Source: Calocera cornea HHB12733
Taxonomy: Eukaryota > Basidiomycota > Dacrymycetes > Dacrymycetales > Dacrymycetaceae
Assembly: GCA_001632435.1 (NCBI GenBank)
Contig: KV423975.1
Location: 1-64,000, forward strand
Length of the DNA stretch: 64,000 nucleotides
Reading direction: 5' to 3'
Shown here: positions 36,600 through 47,601 of the stretch, one piece after another
Numbering within the stretch: the stretch's first letter is position 1
How the letters are laid out: each line of letters starts with the position of its first letter
Program-made: the position numbers and the translations under genes
The notes under the pieces: generated by a model
What the model was told of the DNA's origin: nothing
Databases searched by the model: none
What the model saw: only the letters and a program-made list of their open reading frames with translations

Positions 36600-37565
36600 T
36601 TGATTCCATGAGGACCCCAGAGCAACCGCAGTCTTGATATTGAAGCAAACTAGGGTGGCCCACGCGGTTCACGTGGCCGGCGAAATGTCCTGCGGGCGCC
36701 AACCGGGGGCATCGCAGGGTTACGGGATCGAAATCCCCTTGGGGAGCAAGGGGCAGGCTTTGCTTTTCTGGGTGTCTCCCTCCGCTGGGTAATTTGGTTC
36801 CACTACCCGATTTACTTCTGTTTTGCCATTTCCCTCCATTACCATTTGCTTCTGCTATAATGGATGACTTGCCATAGACATAAAAACCCAGATTTCAGGC
36901 TCCCAGATGCACCACATGGGGCCTGCGGAGGTGCCACTGTCATAATTCAAACTCCAAAGCGCTTCCAGATTTTTTGGCCAACCCAGACTCTCACAGGAGC
37001 AGATTTCATGTGGAGCACTGCCCTGGGCATACAAAATGCAGTGTTATTTGGTCCCAGAGTAAACAATGGCACAGCCTCCACAAGACCCCAAGTTTACTCA
37101 TGACATGATCTGTGCTCTGCTTGTGACCAGAATATGGATCCAGGACAGTCCGCACCTACATCTTACAGTTTGGGTGCCCATCTAGGATCTAGGTTTTAGC
37201 TTCCAAAAATTGCCTACAGTTGTGTATCTGTGCTATGGCAAGTCATCCAATGTCTACAGTCAAACCTGTGCATTTGTATCACACAGATTCCTTATACTTT
37301 TGGTGCAAAGTAATGGGTGAATCAAAGTGGTAGCTGGTGTGGAAGCAATTGTGTCAGCACTAAGCTCAATTTTAATGTCCGACTGGCATGCTGGCAAGCT
37401 AGTTACAGTGGTGACAAAAAGTTTCACACATTGCGACCCTGCGCACATGTCAGGAAAGTCTGGTTTATTTCTTCCCAGATTTCTATGACCTCTTAGCAGA
37501 TATGCTTGTGTATGTACTGCACTGTATCAATGTAAACAATTAATGCCAGCTGTAAGGGAGGAGCA
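36600..37565. other. Left flank of island 2, mostly non-coding
   Basis: 36770-36860 holds TTTACTTCTG and TTTGCTTCTGC motifs in the orientation opposite to those at 38205-38480. A mariner terminal fragment (TACAGTGGTGACAAAAAG) is at about 37404. The rest is CpG-poor sequence without a supported gene. Confidence 0.5.
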
Positions 37566-37568
37566 GTG

Positions 37569-37765
37569 TCAGGGGACACCTTGTTCAGCCCAAACTTCAG
37601 CAACTTTTGGTAATGTTCACACAGGTTCAGTCATATTTGATGGAGTGTGGCTCTCATGGTATACCCTTGGATAACCAAACAACAAGTTCAGCCATATTGG
37701 CACAGGATTAGGTAAGGCTCTGCAAGGCTGTGACCCTTCAGCTATGCAGGGCTATGTTTGGCTAT
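37569..37765 (+). mobile_element. Truncated LTR related to 39479-40072
   Basis: Starts TGTCAGGGGACACC and matches the inverse of 39879-40072 with many substitutions (for example GGCTGTGACCCTTCAGCT in both). The right end could not be found. Almost all CpGs are lost. Confidence 0.6.
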
Positions 37766-39478
37766 GCACAGCTGTATTTGGCAGTGCTTCAGGCAGTGTT
37801 GGGCAGTACATTGGTGTTTCAATACCTCTGATACTTTGGATTTTTCACCACTGCTACTTTGCATTTAGTATGAAAATCTCCCACTGTGCAATACATTACG
37901 CAAATCCAGAGGGTTTGATATAAATTAGGATGTCAGCCTATGTATCTTCATGGTGCATGCCCTAAGTGATACAGAACCAGAGGTAATGCAAAGTGACTGT
38001 GATATGAAGTGACAGGTTTGACTGTACTTCTACCCCAGTACTTGCTCTGCTAGGTTTTTTCTTTGATTTTTTTTGCCCCCCCCCCCTTTTTTTTTGGGCA
38101 CCTGCTCTGGTTTATTCATTGGCTGTCATCTGTGCTTCTACCATATACCTTGCTTTTGTGATCATGCCTGCCTCAGCAGCTCTTCTTTGGCTGTGGCAAG
38201 GATATGTACTGGAAGCAAAGGGTCCAGTGGAAGCAAAAAGGAAGTGGCAGCATACTATAAACAGAAGTAAACAAGATCACAGAAGCACAACCAGAATGCA
38301 AGTGAACACTATAGCTGTTGCAAAGCATCTCAAGACACAAATTACTAGGAGAGGAAAGAGCTCTAGCCATAGCAGTTCCTATCAAGGAAGCAAACTACCC
38401 AGCAGAGGCAACCCTTCACAGGCTCAAAACTGAGGGAAATGCCTAGTGGACACAATCTATACAGTGGAAGCACCCCTGTACAAGCTGTGATCTGTTGTAT
38501 CTCAAGGCATAATTCACTTCCATCCAAATCTGCAAGATCATGGACATGTTTGGCACCACAAAATATGACCCAGTTGCACCTCAATGTACACCAAATACCA
38601 GAAACACCTCTGGTCCCATATCTGCATCCTCAATCTCATTCTTGTGTTGCTTCCGACCCATATTGAAACACTCATTTTCCATGAGCATGTGTCTGAACTA
38701 CCAACAGACCTGGCATCTTGTCATCCTTATCATTTCCATGCAATTGTCTGTTGCTTTTCCACACTCCCTTACTTCACCATACTCATTATGTCACCACACA
38801 ATTTCCCCACTGTTTTCATGACCTTCCCTTGTCAAATCAGCCCATAACAGTCCACACAGTGGCAAGAAAGCAGCCTCTTGGATTGTGCAACCAAGATGCT
38901 GATCATACCAAGTGCACTACCTGGGCTCTAGATCACAAGATCTGGTAGATTACAATCTTGGTCCATGCACATGACCTAGATTGCATTTCCCACATCAATC
39001 TCATTGGTTTCTGAACAGGCTCTAATAGAGAGGGAAGCAACCCAATATACACTAGACACAGAGTAGGGTCTAGTTATCAGCCAGGTAAGTGCCAATAAGC
39101 AGTTAAACAGCACTTTAGTTGCTGAATGCTTGGTAGTGCTGAGTTTCCATCCAACTGTTTTCCTGCTGAAACTGAGCTATTGCTCATTCTCTGTCTGAGA
39201 TCAGTTGCTGACAAGGGAGTGATTGGCTTCTGTAGGGGGCCAAGGGACTTGGGCTGGGAAGCTTTGGGAAGCTGACATATAAGTCCCATCCCTTCACTCT
39301 CACTCTGACCACCATCTATGATCTTCCCTCCTCCCCCACTCCCACTCCCTGCTCCCTCCCCACTCCCTCCCCACTCCTGCTTCCCATCCCATCCCATCCT
39401 ATCCCATCCCATTGTCAGGACAAGCAATCAAAGCAACTAGGCTCTCAATTGGAAACCCTTCAATAGATGAGCAGATAG
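37766..39478. other. CpG-poor repeat-derived stretch
   Basis: Includes a T/C homopolymer patch (38059-38096) and GGAAGCAA-type motifs at 38205-38480. A CCCAT microsatellite lies at 39383-39412. No open frame longer than about 115 codons looks protein-like. CpG dinucleotides are very rare: one in 37561-38100. Confidence 0.55.
39383..39412. repeat. CCCAT pentanucleotide microsatellite
   Basis: About six CCCAT units with one T interruption. A similar run is at 43081-43102. Confidence 0.85.
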
Positions 39479-40072
39479 TGTGAGGGCACACAGTCTAGCA
39501 AGGCTGCTGACTGAGACAAAGAAGCTGAAGACACAAGGGTTCAGGTGAGGTCATGGCTGACAGTATCCAATAATCAACCACTTGTGCCCTTTGTAAATCC
39601 AAATAGGAGATACGTGGGACTTCAAAGGGAGTTCAGACAGAGCAAGCAGAGGTTAGAGAGATTTCAGATGTTTGGAGCGGGAGGATGGATGTGATGACCA
39701 GGCTTTCTCACAAGACTATGGATATTCCTCAGAAATCAGATCTAAGGAGAAGCTACTGAAGGTACTGAAGGTTATATACAAAAAGAGCAAACATAGCCTC
39801 AGCTTCTCCCAAAAACACCAAAGTGAGACCCAACACTGCCTGAAGCACTGCTGACCACAGCATTACTTATTCAAACACAGCCGAGTACTGCCCTGCACAG
39901 CTGAAGGGTCACAGCCTTGCTGAGCCTTGGCTAATCCTATGCCAATATATCCAAAGTTGGTATTTGGTAGACCGAAGATGTTGCCTGAGAGCCGAAAATG
40001 TTGAAAGTAGTCGAATACCTGTGAACCTGCTGATAATAGCTGAAGTTGGGGCAAAGTTGGTGTCCCCTGACA
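39479..40072 (-). mobile_element. 594-bp solo LTR, old copy
   Basis: Runs TGTGAGGGCACAC...GTGTCCCCTGACA. The flanks GATAG (39474-39478) and AATAG (40073-40077) match at 4 of 5 positions, fitting a decayed duplication. It has the CAGAAATCAGATCTAAGG palindrome followed by a TATATAC stretch. Confidence 0.78.
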
Positions 40073-40441
40073 AATAGGAGGTAATCAAAGTAGTAGATTG
40101 GACACAGAGTCTAATGCCTAGGTTCCTGTGAGGGCAACCCTAGGCCCTCTGCAGGCACAACCATACTCAGGGGGCCTGAGCAGGCCCAAATATTCCAGCA
40201 TCAAAGTCTGTCTCAACTGCCGGAGGGGAGTAGGCCACATGCCACATGGTGTGGCATGGGGGGAGGTATGTACGGTTGCACTACTGGCAATGGGCATTGT
40301 ATTGTGCCAATCACTGCAGCAGGGGCAAGTCATAATTGACAAGGTCCTTTGGTGCTACATCATAAGGGATATCACAGTGGGGGACATTGCCGGATGGGAG
40401 GGTGCACTGCTGAACATAAATCTCAATGCTGTCAAGGGCTG

Positions 40442-40909
40442 TGAAAGGGCCTTGGATAATGCCCTCACTAGTTGACCTTCTTCAGGGGGGAGCACCGCAG
40501 GATACTGTTAAGACCGTTCTATATTGCAAGAGACGTCTAGATACAGCACTAGGAAGGTGGCCGCAGGGAAGGAAGAAGATAGAGAACGAAGGGGACGGAG
40601 AATGACAGAAAATTACCATAGGCAGGAGCCCGAGTCCCGGCGAGGCTCGGGTGTATAGGTGTGGCCCCAGTGGGGCCCGGGAATGCGGCTCCGGCATGTT
40701 GAGAGGGCGTCAGGGATCACCTGGGTGCACAGCCCCTCGGGGGGGGCTCCGGAGATGCGGCTCCGGTATGTTGAGAGGGCGTCAGGGTTTAGCCCTCGGC
40801 ATGCAGCCCCAGTGGGGCCCAATAGTTGATGTTCAGGAAATATTAGGAGTGTCGTATATGAAAGTTGTAGGAGTGGTGTGAATGGAATTCTGGGTAAGCA
40901 GGGCTTACA
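40442..40909 (-). mobile_element. 468-bp GC-rich solo LTR (family 2), copy 2
   Basis: Perfect 5-bp duplications GGCTG at 40437-40441 and 40910-40914. It is about 97% identical by eye to 25681-26145. Its high CpG contrasts with the CpG-poor surroundings, which suggests a recent insertion. Confidence 0.92.
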
Positions 40910-40914
40910 GGCTG

Positions 40915-41335
40915 TCATTGCCGCAACAGTCATGCAGTTGGTGCAGGGGTACTAAGGTGTCTCACAAGCACACTAATGGAGGAGTGACAGCAGCGGGTGT
41001 GGTGCTGCTGCCTTTTGGTTGCTGCAATGGCTTTGTGTTGCAAGGAGCTTGCTCAGATAGTTGTAAACAGCACTGTGGCATATACCTAATGCCATGCGTG
41101 CTGACCCAATCACCTGGTCGGCAACAGTATGCCACAAGTAGGTGTGTCTGTCTGGCCAGGCCATATCAGATGCATGTAGTCATGCAGTGCAGTCACCACT
41201 CTTGGGTGCCACACCTAACCTTGCCATGTTGCAACAGGTTGTCACACTGTGTTGCTAGGCTGTGGGCTGCCAGGCCAAGTCACACTGTGTCAGCCCTGTC
41301 AAAAGTATTGAAGTCCTTGTCACAAGATGTGACAG
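40915..41335. other. Repeat-derived spacer, no gene seen
   Basis: 421 bp of low-CpG sequence with many short GT/CA-rich phrases (TGTTGCAA, GCTGCC). No protein-like frame or terminal repeat was recognised. Confidence 0.4.
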
Positions 41336-41821
41336 TGTCAGGGGACACTCTATTTTCCTACTTTATTCGGCCCTTACTCGCTCCAGAAGCACTTCCCAGC
41401 ATGGAATCCAGCCTTCAGGGTCCAGGCCTATGGCCCAGAGTGTGGCCCGGACAACCGTGCAGCCATGAGTCTGGCCACTCACCACGACTCAGCATGACTG
41501 ACTACAACTCACACATGCGCAGCCACACTTGACTCATAGTGACCCATGATACGCCCCATGATGTGTCCCATGAGACACTCCATGGCCTGACCCATGCAGA
41601 TCTGTAGGGTATATAGATGTGGGCTCTAGGCCCCCTGGCTCCTCAGATCTGGTCTCTGAGGACTCTCCACTGTACACCCGTACTCTGTAGTCTCTATAGT
41701 CACCTCATCTATCCTATTCTCCACTCTATCCTTGCCCACCCAACCTACTCTATCGCTCTACCATTGACTCCAATCTCCGTCTACTCTTGGCGGCCTTGTA
41801 GGGTTACTGTATGCCCTCACA
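41336..41821 (+). mobile_element. 486-bp solo LTR (family 1)
   Basis: Runs TGTCAGGGGACAC...GCCCTCACA with perfect duplications GACAG at 41331-41335 and 41822-41826. It is nearly identical to the LTR nested in the chromovirus. It contains a TATA-like stretch and the TCCTCAGATCTGG palindrome. Confidence 0.93.
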
Positions 41822-41826
41822 GACAG

Positions 41827-43079
41827 CCAGAGCAAAAATGAGTGAGATTCAGCCAGGACCCTAGGGGATTCCTGTGAGATCAAATCTAAGGATATACAGA
41901 CTCCTCCATGAAGGTATATATGCTAAAGAGAAAATAGAAGTAAAGTGAAAGCAAATGGAAGCAAACCTGTGGATTGATCCTATGGAGGACCTAGGCCCCT
42001 AGGGCCACACTCCCTATTGCAGTCTATGACACTTGCCACCTGTCTGTCTTGGCTGCAGGCCTCAACAAGACTCTTGCCACATGCTTGCCGCTCAACCCTT
42101 GCACCTCTGCCTGCCGTCACAGCAAATGCAGCTGGTGGCAGTCTGCCACCCAGTCCTTGCATCTCTGTCTGTCCTTCATAGTGTAGTGTCCTTGCTGTTG
42201 GTGCTGCTGCATGCTCTGTCATGTGTGGCATCTTCTCTGTCAATCCTCACTCATGTGTAGGGGGTCCAATGTCACTATCGCACCCTCACTGTTGGTTGGC
42301 CTGCCCTCCACAGGTACTTGTCAAGAGTTGCAGGTGCCATGAGGCAGTGTTGTTGTATGCTTGCCACATTGGGTCTGCATCCTCTGCCTGTGGGTTTAGT
42401 TGCCAATGGCAGGTGGAATAGTGCCGTTGCAGGCAACAGCCTTGTTGTCCATGCCCCAGCCAGGCCCTCTTGTCATCTGTCGACACAGTATACTGTCCTT
42501 GTACTCCAATGACCTCAGGTCTCAAGTTATTGGGTTTGTTGCAAGGAACTGTTACATGTGTTGCTGGCCTGCTTTAGGGATGGTTGCAGACCAACTCAGG
42601 GGCTGTGTCAGGTTGCCATGGGACAGTTCCCTACTTTGGTAGTGAATTCCTGAGAGATCAGCTCTGAGGCTGATCAACCCCTACAGTGCTCCTATTTATA
42701 ACCAGACATCCATGTACCCTGAATAAATCCATGAAGAAAGGTGTGGGGAAACATTACCTCTGTTCTATGGCTTGACCCATGGCTTTGACCCATGACTTGA
42801 CCCATATGCTCACCCATGCTGTGCCCCATGGCACACCCACCCCATGAGTGTTCCATGAGTGTGAAGCTTTGGTGTTGATTACCTTCCAATCATTGTCACT
42901 TGAGGTCAATTGGTGTTGTTTGGCAAGTGTCCTTAGTCAGTACTTTGGAGTTAGGCCAGAGCCTAGAGTTGGTTGATGCATCCAAATATAGGGACTTCAG
43001 TGGCCAACCAGTGGAAGGTATTGGCTGATTCAAGGGATCATAGGGCTTGGGTTAGGTTGAAAGAACGTGTACCCTGACA
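41827..43079 (-). mobile_element. Fragments of further family-1-type LTRs
   Basis: Near 41865 (TTCCTGTGAGATC) and 42650 (TTCCTGAGAGATCAGC) are decayed copies of the LTR palindrome, each followed by a TATA-like run. The second fragment ends GTACCCTGACA at 43079, a proper LTR end. Between them is repetitive GT/CA-rich sequence without a supported gene. Left ends were not found. Confidence 0.55.
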
Positions 43080-43080
43080 C

Positions 43081-43102
43081 CCATCCCATCCCATCCCATC
43101 CC
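43081..43102. repeat. CCCAT microsatellite abutting an LTR end
   Basis: Four CCCAT units directly after the LTR end at 43079. Confidence 0.8.
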
Positions 43103-43170
43103 TTGCCCCCCCTGCTGTGCTCACTCTACCCCTCCAACTTGCCCATACTGCACTCTGGCCCACCTGCTTT

Positions 43171-43706
43171 GAGTTAATTCTTCTGGTAACCCCTCTACAG
43201 AGGCAGCATTCCCCTAATGGCACCCCAGGGAGCAATTTCTCAAAATGGCCCCTCCTAAACTGGAGCCAAGAGTTAATGTACATTAGACTAGTGAATATCA
43301 CAATAGTAGAGCATAGTGAATTGATTTGAAGCACATTCTTAGCTTTTAGCCTTCTGGAAGTGGCCCAACCAAGCTGCTTCCATGAATTTTTGTGAGTTTT
43401 GAGAGAGAAAGCAAATGCAGAAAAGCATTTCTGTATGCTATTTGCAATTAGGGCATATATGGTTTTTTTTGAGTAAATGGAGGATTCATTTTGAGCTCCA
43501 GCATGATACTGCTTATGTACAAGAAACAGTGATCAAAAGGCACTTGAAAGTCACTTCATTATGGTACTGTTAATAAAATAGTCACTACTCCAAGGTGTGT
43601 TAACTCTCAGCCCTGGTCAGGGAGGGGCCATTTCAAGAAATTGCTCCCATGGGGGCCATTGGGGGAACACTGCCTCTGTAGAGGGGCTACCAGAAGAATT
43701 AACTTG
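43171..43706. mobile_element. Foldback element with arms of about 110 bp
   Basis: 43171-43283 (TTAATTCTTCTGGTA...) is repeated inverted at about 43590-43706 (...ACCAGAAGAATTAA) with about 85% identity. The loop is AT-rich and non-coding. The family is unknown; possible TTAA at both ends. Confidence 0.7.
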
Positions 43707-43938
43707 CCTGCTTGCCTCCTGTGCCATTCCCTACCTGCTGCACTCCCCCAACTGCTAGGCTCATCCTGCCAACTTCCCTCTTGCAGCCTATTTGTGAACC
43801 TCCTCTGGAGGGCCAAATAAGGCAGTTTGGTGCATATATGTGCCTAGCATCAACATGTTTAAGCTCATTCTAAGGTGAGTATACTTCAAGTAGTACAAAC
43901 TATTTTGCCCATTGGTGTATAAACAACACATTAATGTA

Positions 43939-44695
43939 CTTTAGCGGTTAGCGGGTCACAGCAGTTTGTGGGTCACTCCACACAGCCACGGCACCTGTTA
44001 CTTTGTGCATGTAATTTCTCCATCAACACAGTGTCAAATTCATTCTAGAAGGGAATAAGGACTGCAGTCAGATTATTTGCTCTAGCTTACAGCTTTTATC
44101 CATCTGTTTCTGCTGTCCCTAAAGGCTGCCTGACCACTTCTATGCTGCACAGCCACAATTTTCAAGTCTGACTTTAAAGTACAACAGCAGATGCAATACT
44201 GCTCATACAACCTCTACACTGCATGAAACATCTGTTATGTATCTGTACCAGATGCCTACAGGAAGAATTTCAGTGCAGAGGCCTGGTTGTGGTATTTCTG
44301 ACCATCAGAGTGCCAGATAAGGGCATGATGGGACAAACTGCCAAGTCGAGGCATTTTCAACAGAAACCCTCTTGCATACTGCTTATTGATCTATTCATTA
44401 GAGTCCCCCACATGCACCAGTAATCATCTGGACATTGTTGCATCAGCTGTCAGTCTTAGAAGTCAGACTCAAAAGGTGTGGCTGTGTATCATAGAAGTGG
44501 TCATACAGTTGTTTGGGGCAAGCAAAAAGGTTAAGTTCAAGTGGTGTACTAGAGCAGATAGTCCCACTGCAGTCCTTGGTCCTTGCTAGAATGAATTCAG
44601 CAATGTGTTGACAGAGAAATTACATGCACAAAGTAACAGGTACTGTGGCTGTGTGGAGTGACCCACAAACTGCTGTGACCCGCTAACTGCTAAAG
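43939..44695. mobile_element. Foldback MITE, copy B (757 bp)
   Basis: CTTTAGCGGTTAGCGGG at the left and its near-perfect inverse at the right are flanked by TA at 43937-43938 and 44696-44697. The halves are inverted copies for over 300 bp. It is the same family as 27794-28554, judged by length and inner arm sequence, but the outermost ends differ. Confidence 0.83.
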
Positions 44696-44787
44696 TATGT
44701 TAGTACTAGTGAAAGTGCAATATTGTAATTACAGTGGTGACAAAAAGGTTTGCACCACACCCTGAGTGACATGTTGGCCCTGCTTGT

Positions 44788-45616
44788 TGTGAGGGCACGC
44801 AACCCACAATAGGACAAGCCGGAGGAACCGGAATAGGTGGGAAGGGTGTAGAGGATGTTGTCTAAGCTATTCCGATTCCCTGGAATGTGATAGAGTCCAA
44901 TTCCGCTTCTGTTTGGTGGCTGGGGGTCCGGAACGGGTGATTCCGGATATTTGGTGAAGTGGTTGACTTGTGGGGCCAAGTCCGAGGAGGGGGATAGATG
45001 GGGAATGTGTAGGAGAACACACTACAACCAATTCCGAAGGGGCGGAGTTGATATTGAGCTATTCCGGCTCCGTTTGAGGATGGGAGGTCGGAATGACGCA
45101 ATTCCGGAGTTGGCAGTCCGGAATAGGAATTGGCAGGTGTAGAAGGGCAAGCAGAGAGCGGAATAGGTATGAGATGAGATGCTGGGTTACTATTTCCCAC
45201 AGGAGGTTGCGGGGAATCCTCAGAGATCAGATCTGAGGACTCCCGTACTATCCTACTCTACTATATATAGGAATTCGGAGTGCACCGCTATCCAAAACAT
45301 GTCGGAAGTGTTGTCTAGCCTTCCTGTGCCCTTGTATAGCCTATTCCGATCCTGCACTGCCCATTCCGCTTGTTGGAACAGCATTCCAGTGATGCATCGC
45401 CTTGGGGCGGTGCAGAGGTTGCGCATGGCTATGCAAGGGTGGGAATGGACTGGAATACCTGGAGAACCTTTGGAATAGGAGCCTGGGCATTGCCTGAGGC
45501 AGGGACATCTTGTCCTGTCCCATTCCGTTCCATATTGAGCTGTTCCATGGGGTTTCAAGGTGTCGCGGAGTTCGGAATATCGGAATAGGCTTCGGAGTTG
45601 CTGTAGTGCCCTGACA
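44788..45616 (-). mobile_element. 829-bp solo LTR rich in ATTCCG/CGGAAT motifs
   Basis: Runs TGTGAGGGCACGC...GTGCCCTGACA with perfect duplications CTTGT at 44783-44787 and 45617-45621. It sits just inside the left end of the mariner. More than fifteen GGAAT or ATTCC motifs, mostly in the contexts CGGAATAG or CTATTCCG, are spread over it in both orientations. The CAGAGATCAGATCTGAGG palindrome and CTATATATAGG lie near 45220-45270. Confidence 0.9.
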
Positions 45617-45866
45617 CTTGTGCAATGTAAGTCACGGTCATCCAGGCAGCCTTCTTGCCAAATCTAGATACTGGTTTAATATAAAACTGTAATCCCATCT
45701 ATCCTGAAACCAGGGGAAGGCTTCTGACCGATTTTGGGCCTATCAATGCAAGGAGTAATGTGACTGAAGGTGCACAGACCATTGAGTGTGCAATCAGTCT
45801 AGGTGCATCTCACAGGCATAAAGACCAGCTTGTCTCCTCCGTAGCTTCCCACACACCACAGCAGAG

Positions 45867-46926
45867 ATGCCTGCAACACCTTTTACTCCTACTTGATGCC
45901 CCACAAGAACCTTTTCCAAGCTCACCCCAACCCGCCGGGCTCTGATTGTGGGCTGGAAGGAGGCCGGTTGAACAGGGGGCCGGATTGCCAACACCTTGGC
46001 TGTCACCGCTCAACTGTGAACTGACTTACTCCGAAATATAAGAAGGCACCATCCTTCTACTGGCAGACACTGGTCTCTGGACGGCCCCCACACCTCTCAG
46101 ACCATGATCAACAGCAAATGGTTCACTGGATCGACTCTGGTAAGGCACGCAACGGCAAGGACATCCACCACTGGCTCTTCCCCCATGTTTCAGGCTCAAC
46201 TATCCACCTTGCCCATCGCCAGGAGGGCCTCTTTGGCCACATTTATCACAAGAAATCTTTCCTTCCCAGGCATGCCATCAAGTACTGGCTGGCCTGGGCC
46301 AAGGCCGTTGAGCAGTGGACGGTAGACAACTGGCGCAAGGTCATCTTCTCTGATGAATCAAAGTTCAACCTCTTTGGCTCAGATGGCAAGCTGTACTGCT
46401 GCCATTGCCCAGGAGACGAGCTCCTTCCTCAGAATGTGCACAAGATTGTGAAGCACGGGGGCGGGTCAGTGATGGTCTGGGGATGCCTCGGCCCCTGGGG
46501 CACTGGCCGCTCTCTTGCATCAGAGGATGCTGCAACGCACTTGGATACATCAAAATCCTTGACACTGCTCTTTGCAACTCTTGCATTGACCATGGCACAC
46601 AGATGAAGAAGATGATCTTTCAGCAAGACAACACACCCATCCATACAGCCAAATGGACCAAGGCATTCTTCACCCACGAGCAAATCACAACACTCAACTG
46701 GCCGCCTTACTCTCCAGATCTGAACATCATTGAGAAAGCCTGGCATGAGCTTGACCATCAAATCTGTGCTTGAGTCCCTCTTCTATCTAATGAGGATCAG
46801 CTGTGGACAATGCTGCAGGAGGGACGGGCGGGCCTGAACCTTGAGTACATAGATAAGCTGTACCACTCCATGCCTGATTGTGTAGCAGCTGTGATTGCAG
46901 CAAACGGGTACTGGATAGATTACTGA
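45867..46926 (+). pseudogene. Tc1-type DDE transposase with TGA stops and a frameshift
   Basis: The N-terminal part has RRALIVGWKEAG and RIANTLA before a 1-nt shift near 46000. The core has KVIFSDESKFNLFG (first D), MIFQQDNTPIHTA (second D) and WPPYSPDLNIIEKAWHEL (E, DD34E spacing), so the catalytic triad survives. A second frameshift lies near 46505. Stops at 45894, 45969, about 46026 and 46771 are all TGA. The tail reads DKLYHSMPDCVAAVIAANG. It is inactive as read. Confidence 0.9.
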
Positions 46927-46983
46927 CGGGCAATGTCATGACACGGTTCAGGGTGTGGTGCAAAACTGTTTGTCACCACTGTA

Positions 46984-47445
46984 GTAGTAGCCATGGTAGT
47001 GATAAAATTGAGCTGTTTAGATACTGGATTTCAGAATGTGCTGAACATGGCTCACTGTCTTCTTCTTATCAGTCACTTTGACTAAGAAAGCAAGAAGTTG
47101 ATAATAAGCCCTCTCCATGGGCAATTACTACTTCTGGTACTCAGCAGTTTGCAGGGACTTAGTGATAGTGAAGCAATCCCTCAAGCAGACACAATCCCTC
47201 AAACAGAAGCAATTGCAAATATGGAATCAATACATTATCCCGGAAGCAAAGCCCTCAGCAGAAGTACTTAAATGAGGGGGCAAGAGCAAACTGCTCCAAG
47301 CTGCTGGCCAGAATTCAATTGCTTAGCGGAAATAAAACTGCTAGTGGAAATAAAATCTTGAGTGAAAGCAGAACACGAAGCGGGACCTCAGAAAGTGCGG
47401 GAGCAACAACTTCCAAACAGAAGCAAGAAACTATGAGTCCTTCAA
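46984..47445. repeat. Right flank of island 2 with GAAGCAA-type motifs
   Basis: From 47170 to 47440 there are AGAAGCAATTG, CGGAAGCAAAG, GCGGAAATAAAA and similar motifs, in the same orientation as on the right side of island 1. No gene. Confidence 0.6.
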
Positions 47446-47601
47446 AAGCAGAGTTATGGCCTCCAGTCATGAGAAGTCAGACCCCACAACTCATTTCACA
47501 AAGGCTGTGCAGCTCGTTGTCATCAATATTTACGTTACAAACACGCTGCTCTCATACAGTTTCACTGGACCATGCAAGTTTACAAGCAACAAGCGCGATA
47601 C

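Larger units (their letters stand above)
44732..46981 (+). mobile_element. Second Tc1/mariner element
   Basis: The terminal repeats CAGTGGTGACAAAAAGG and its inverse are followed inwards by TTTGCACCACACCC. TA flanks lie at 44730-44731 and 46982-46983. The element contains a nested LTR (44788-45616) and a broken transposase gene (45867-46926). It is a different family from the element at 27709-30832. Confidence 0.93.

Noticed and set aside
36680..36760. GGGATCGAAATCCCC resembling a T arm
   Set aside because: No acceptor, D or anticodon arms could be folded with the expected spacing.
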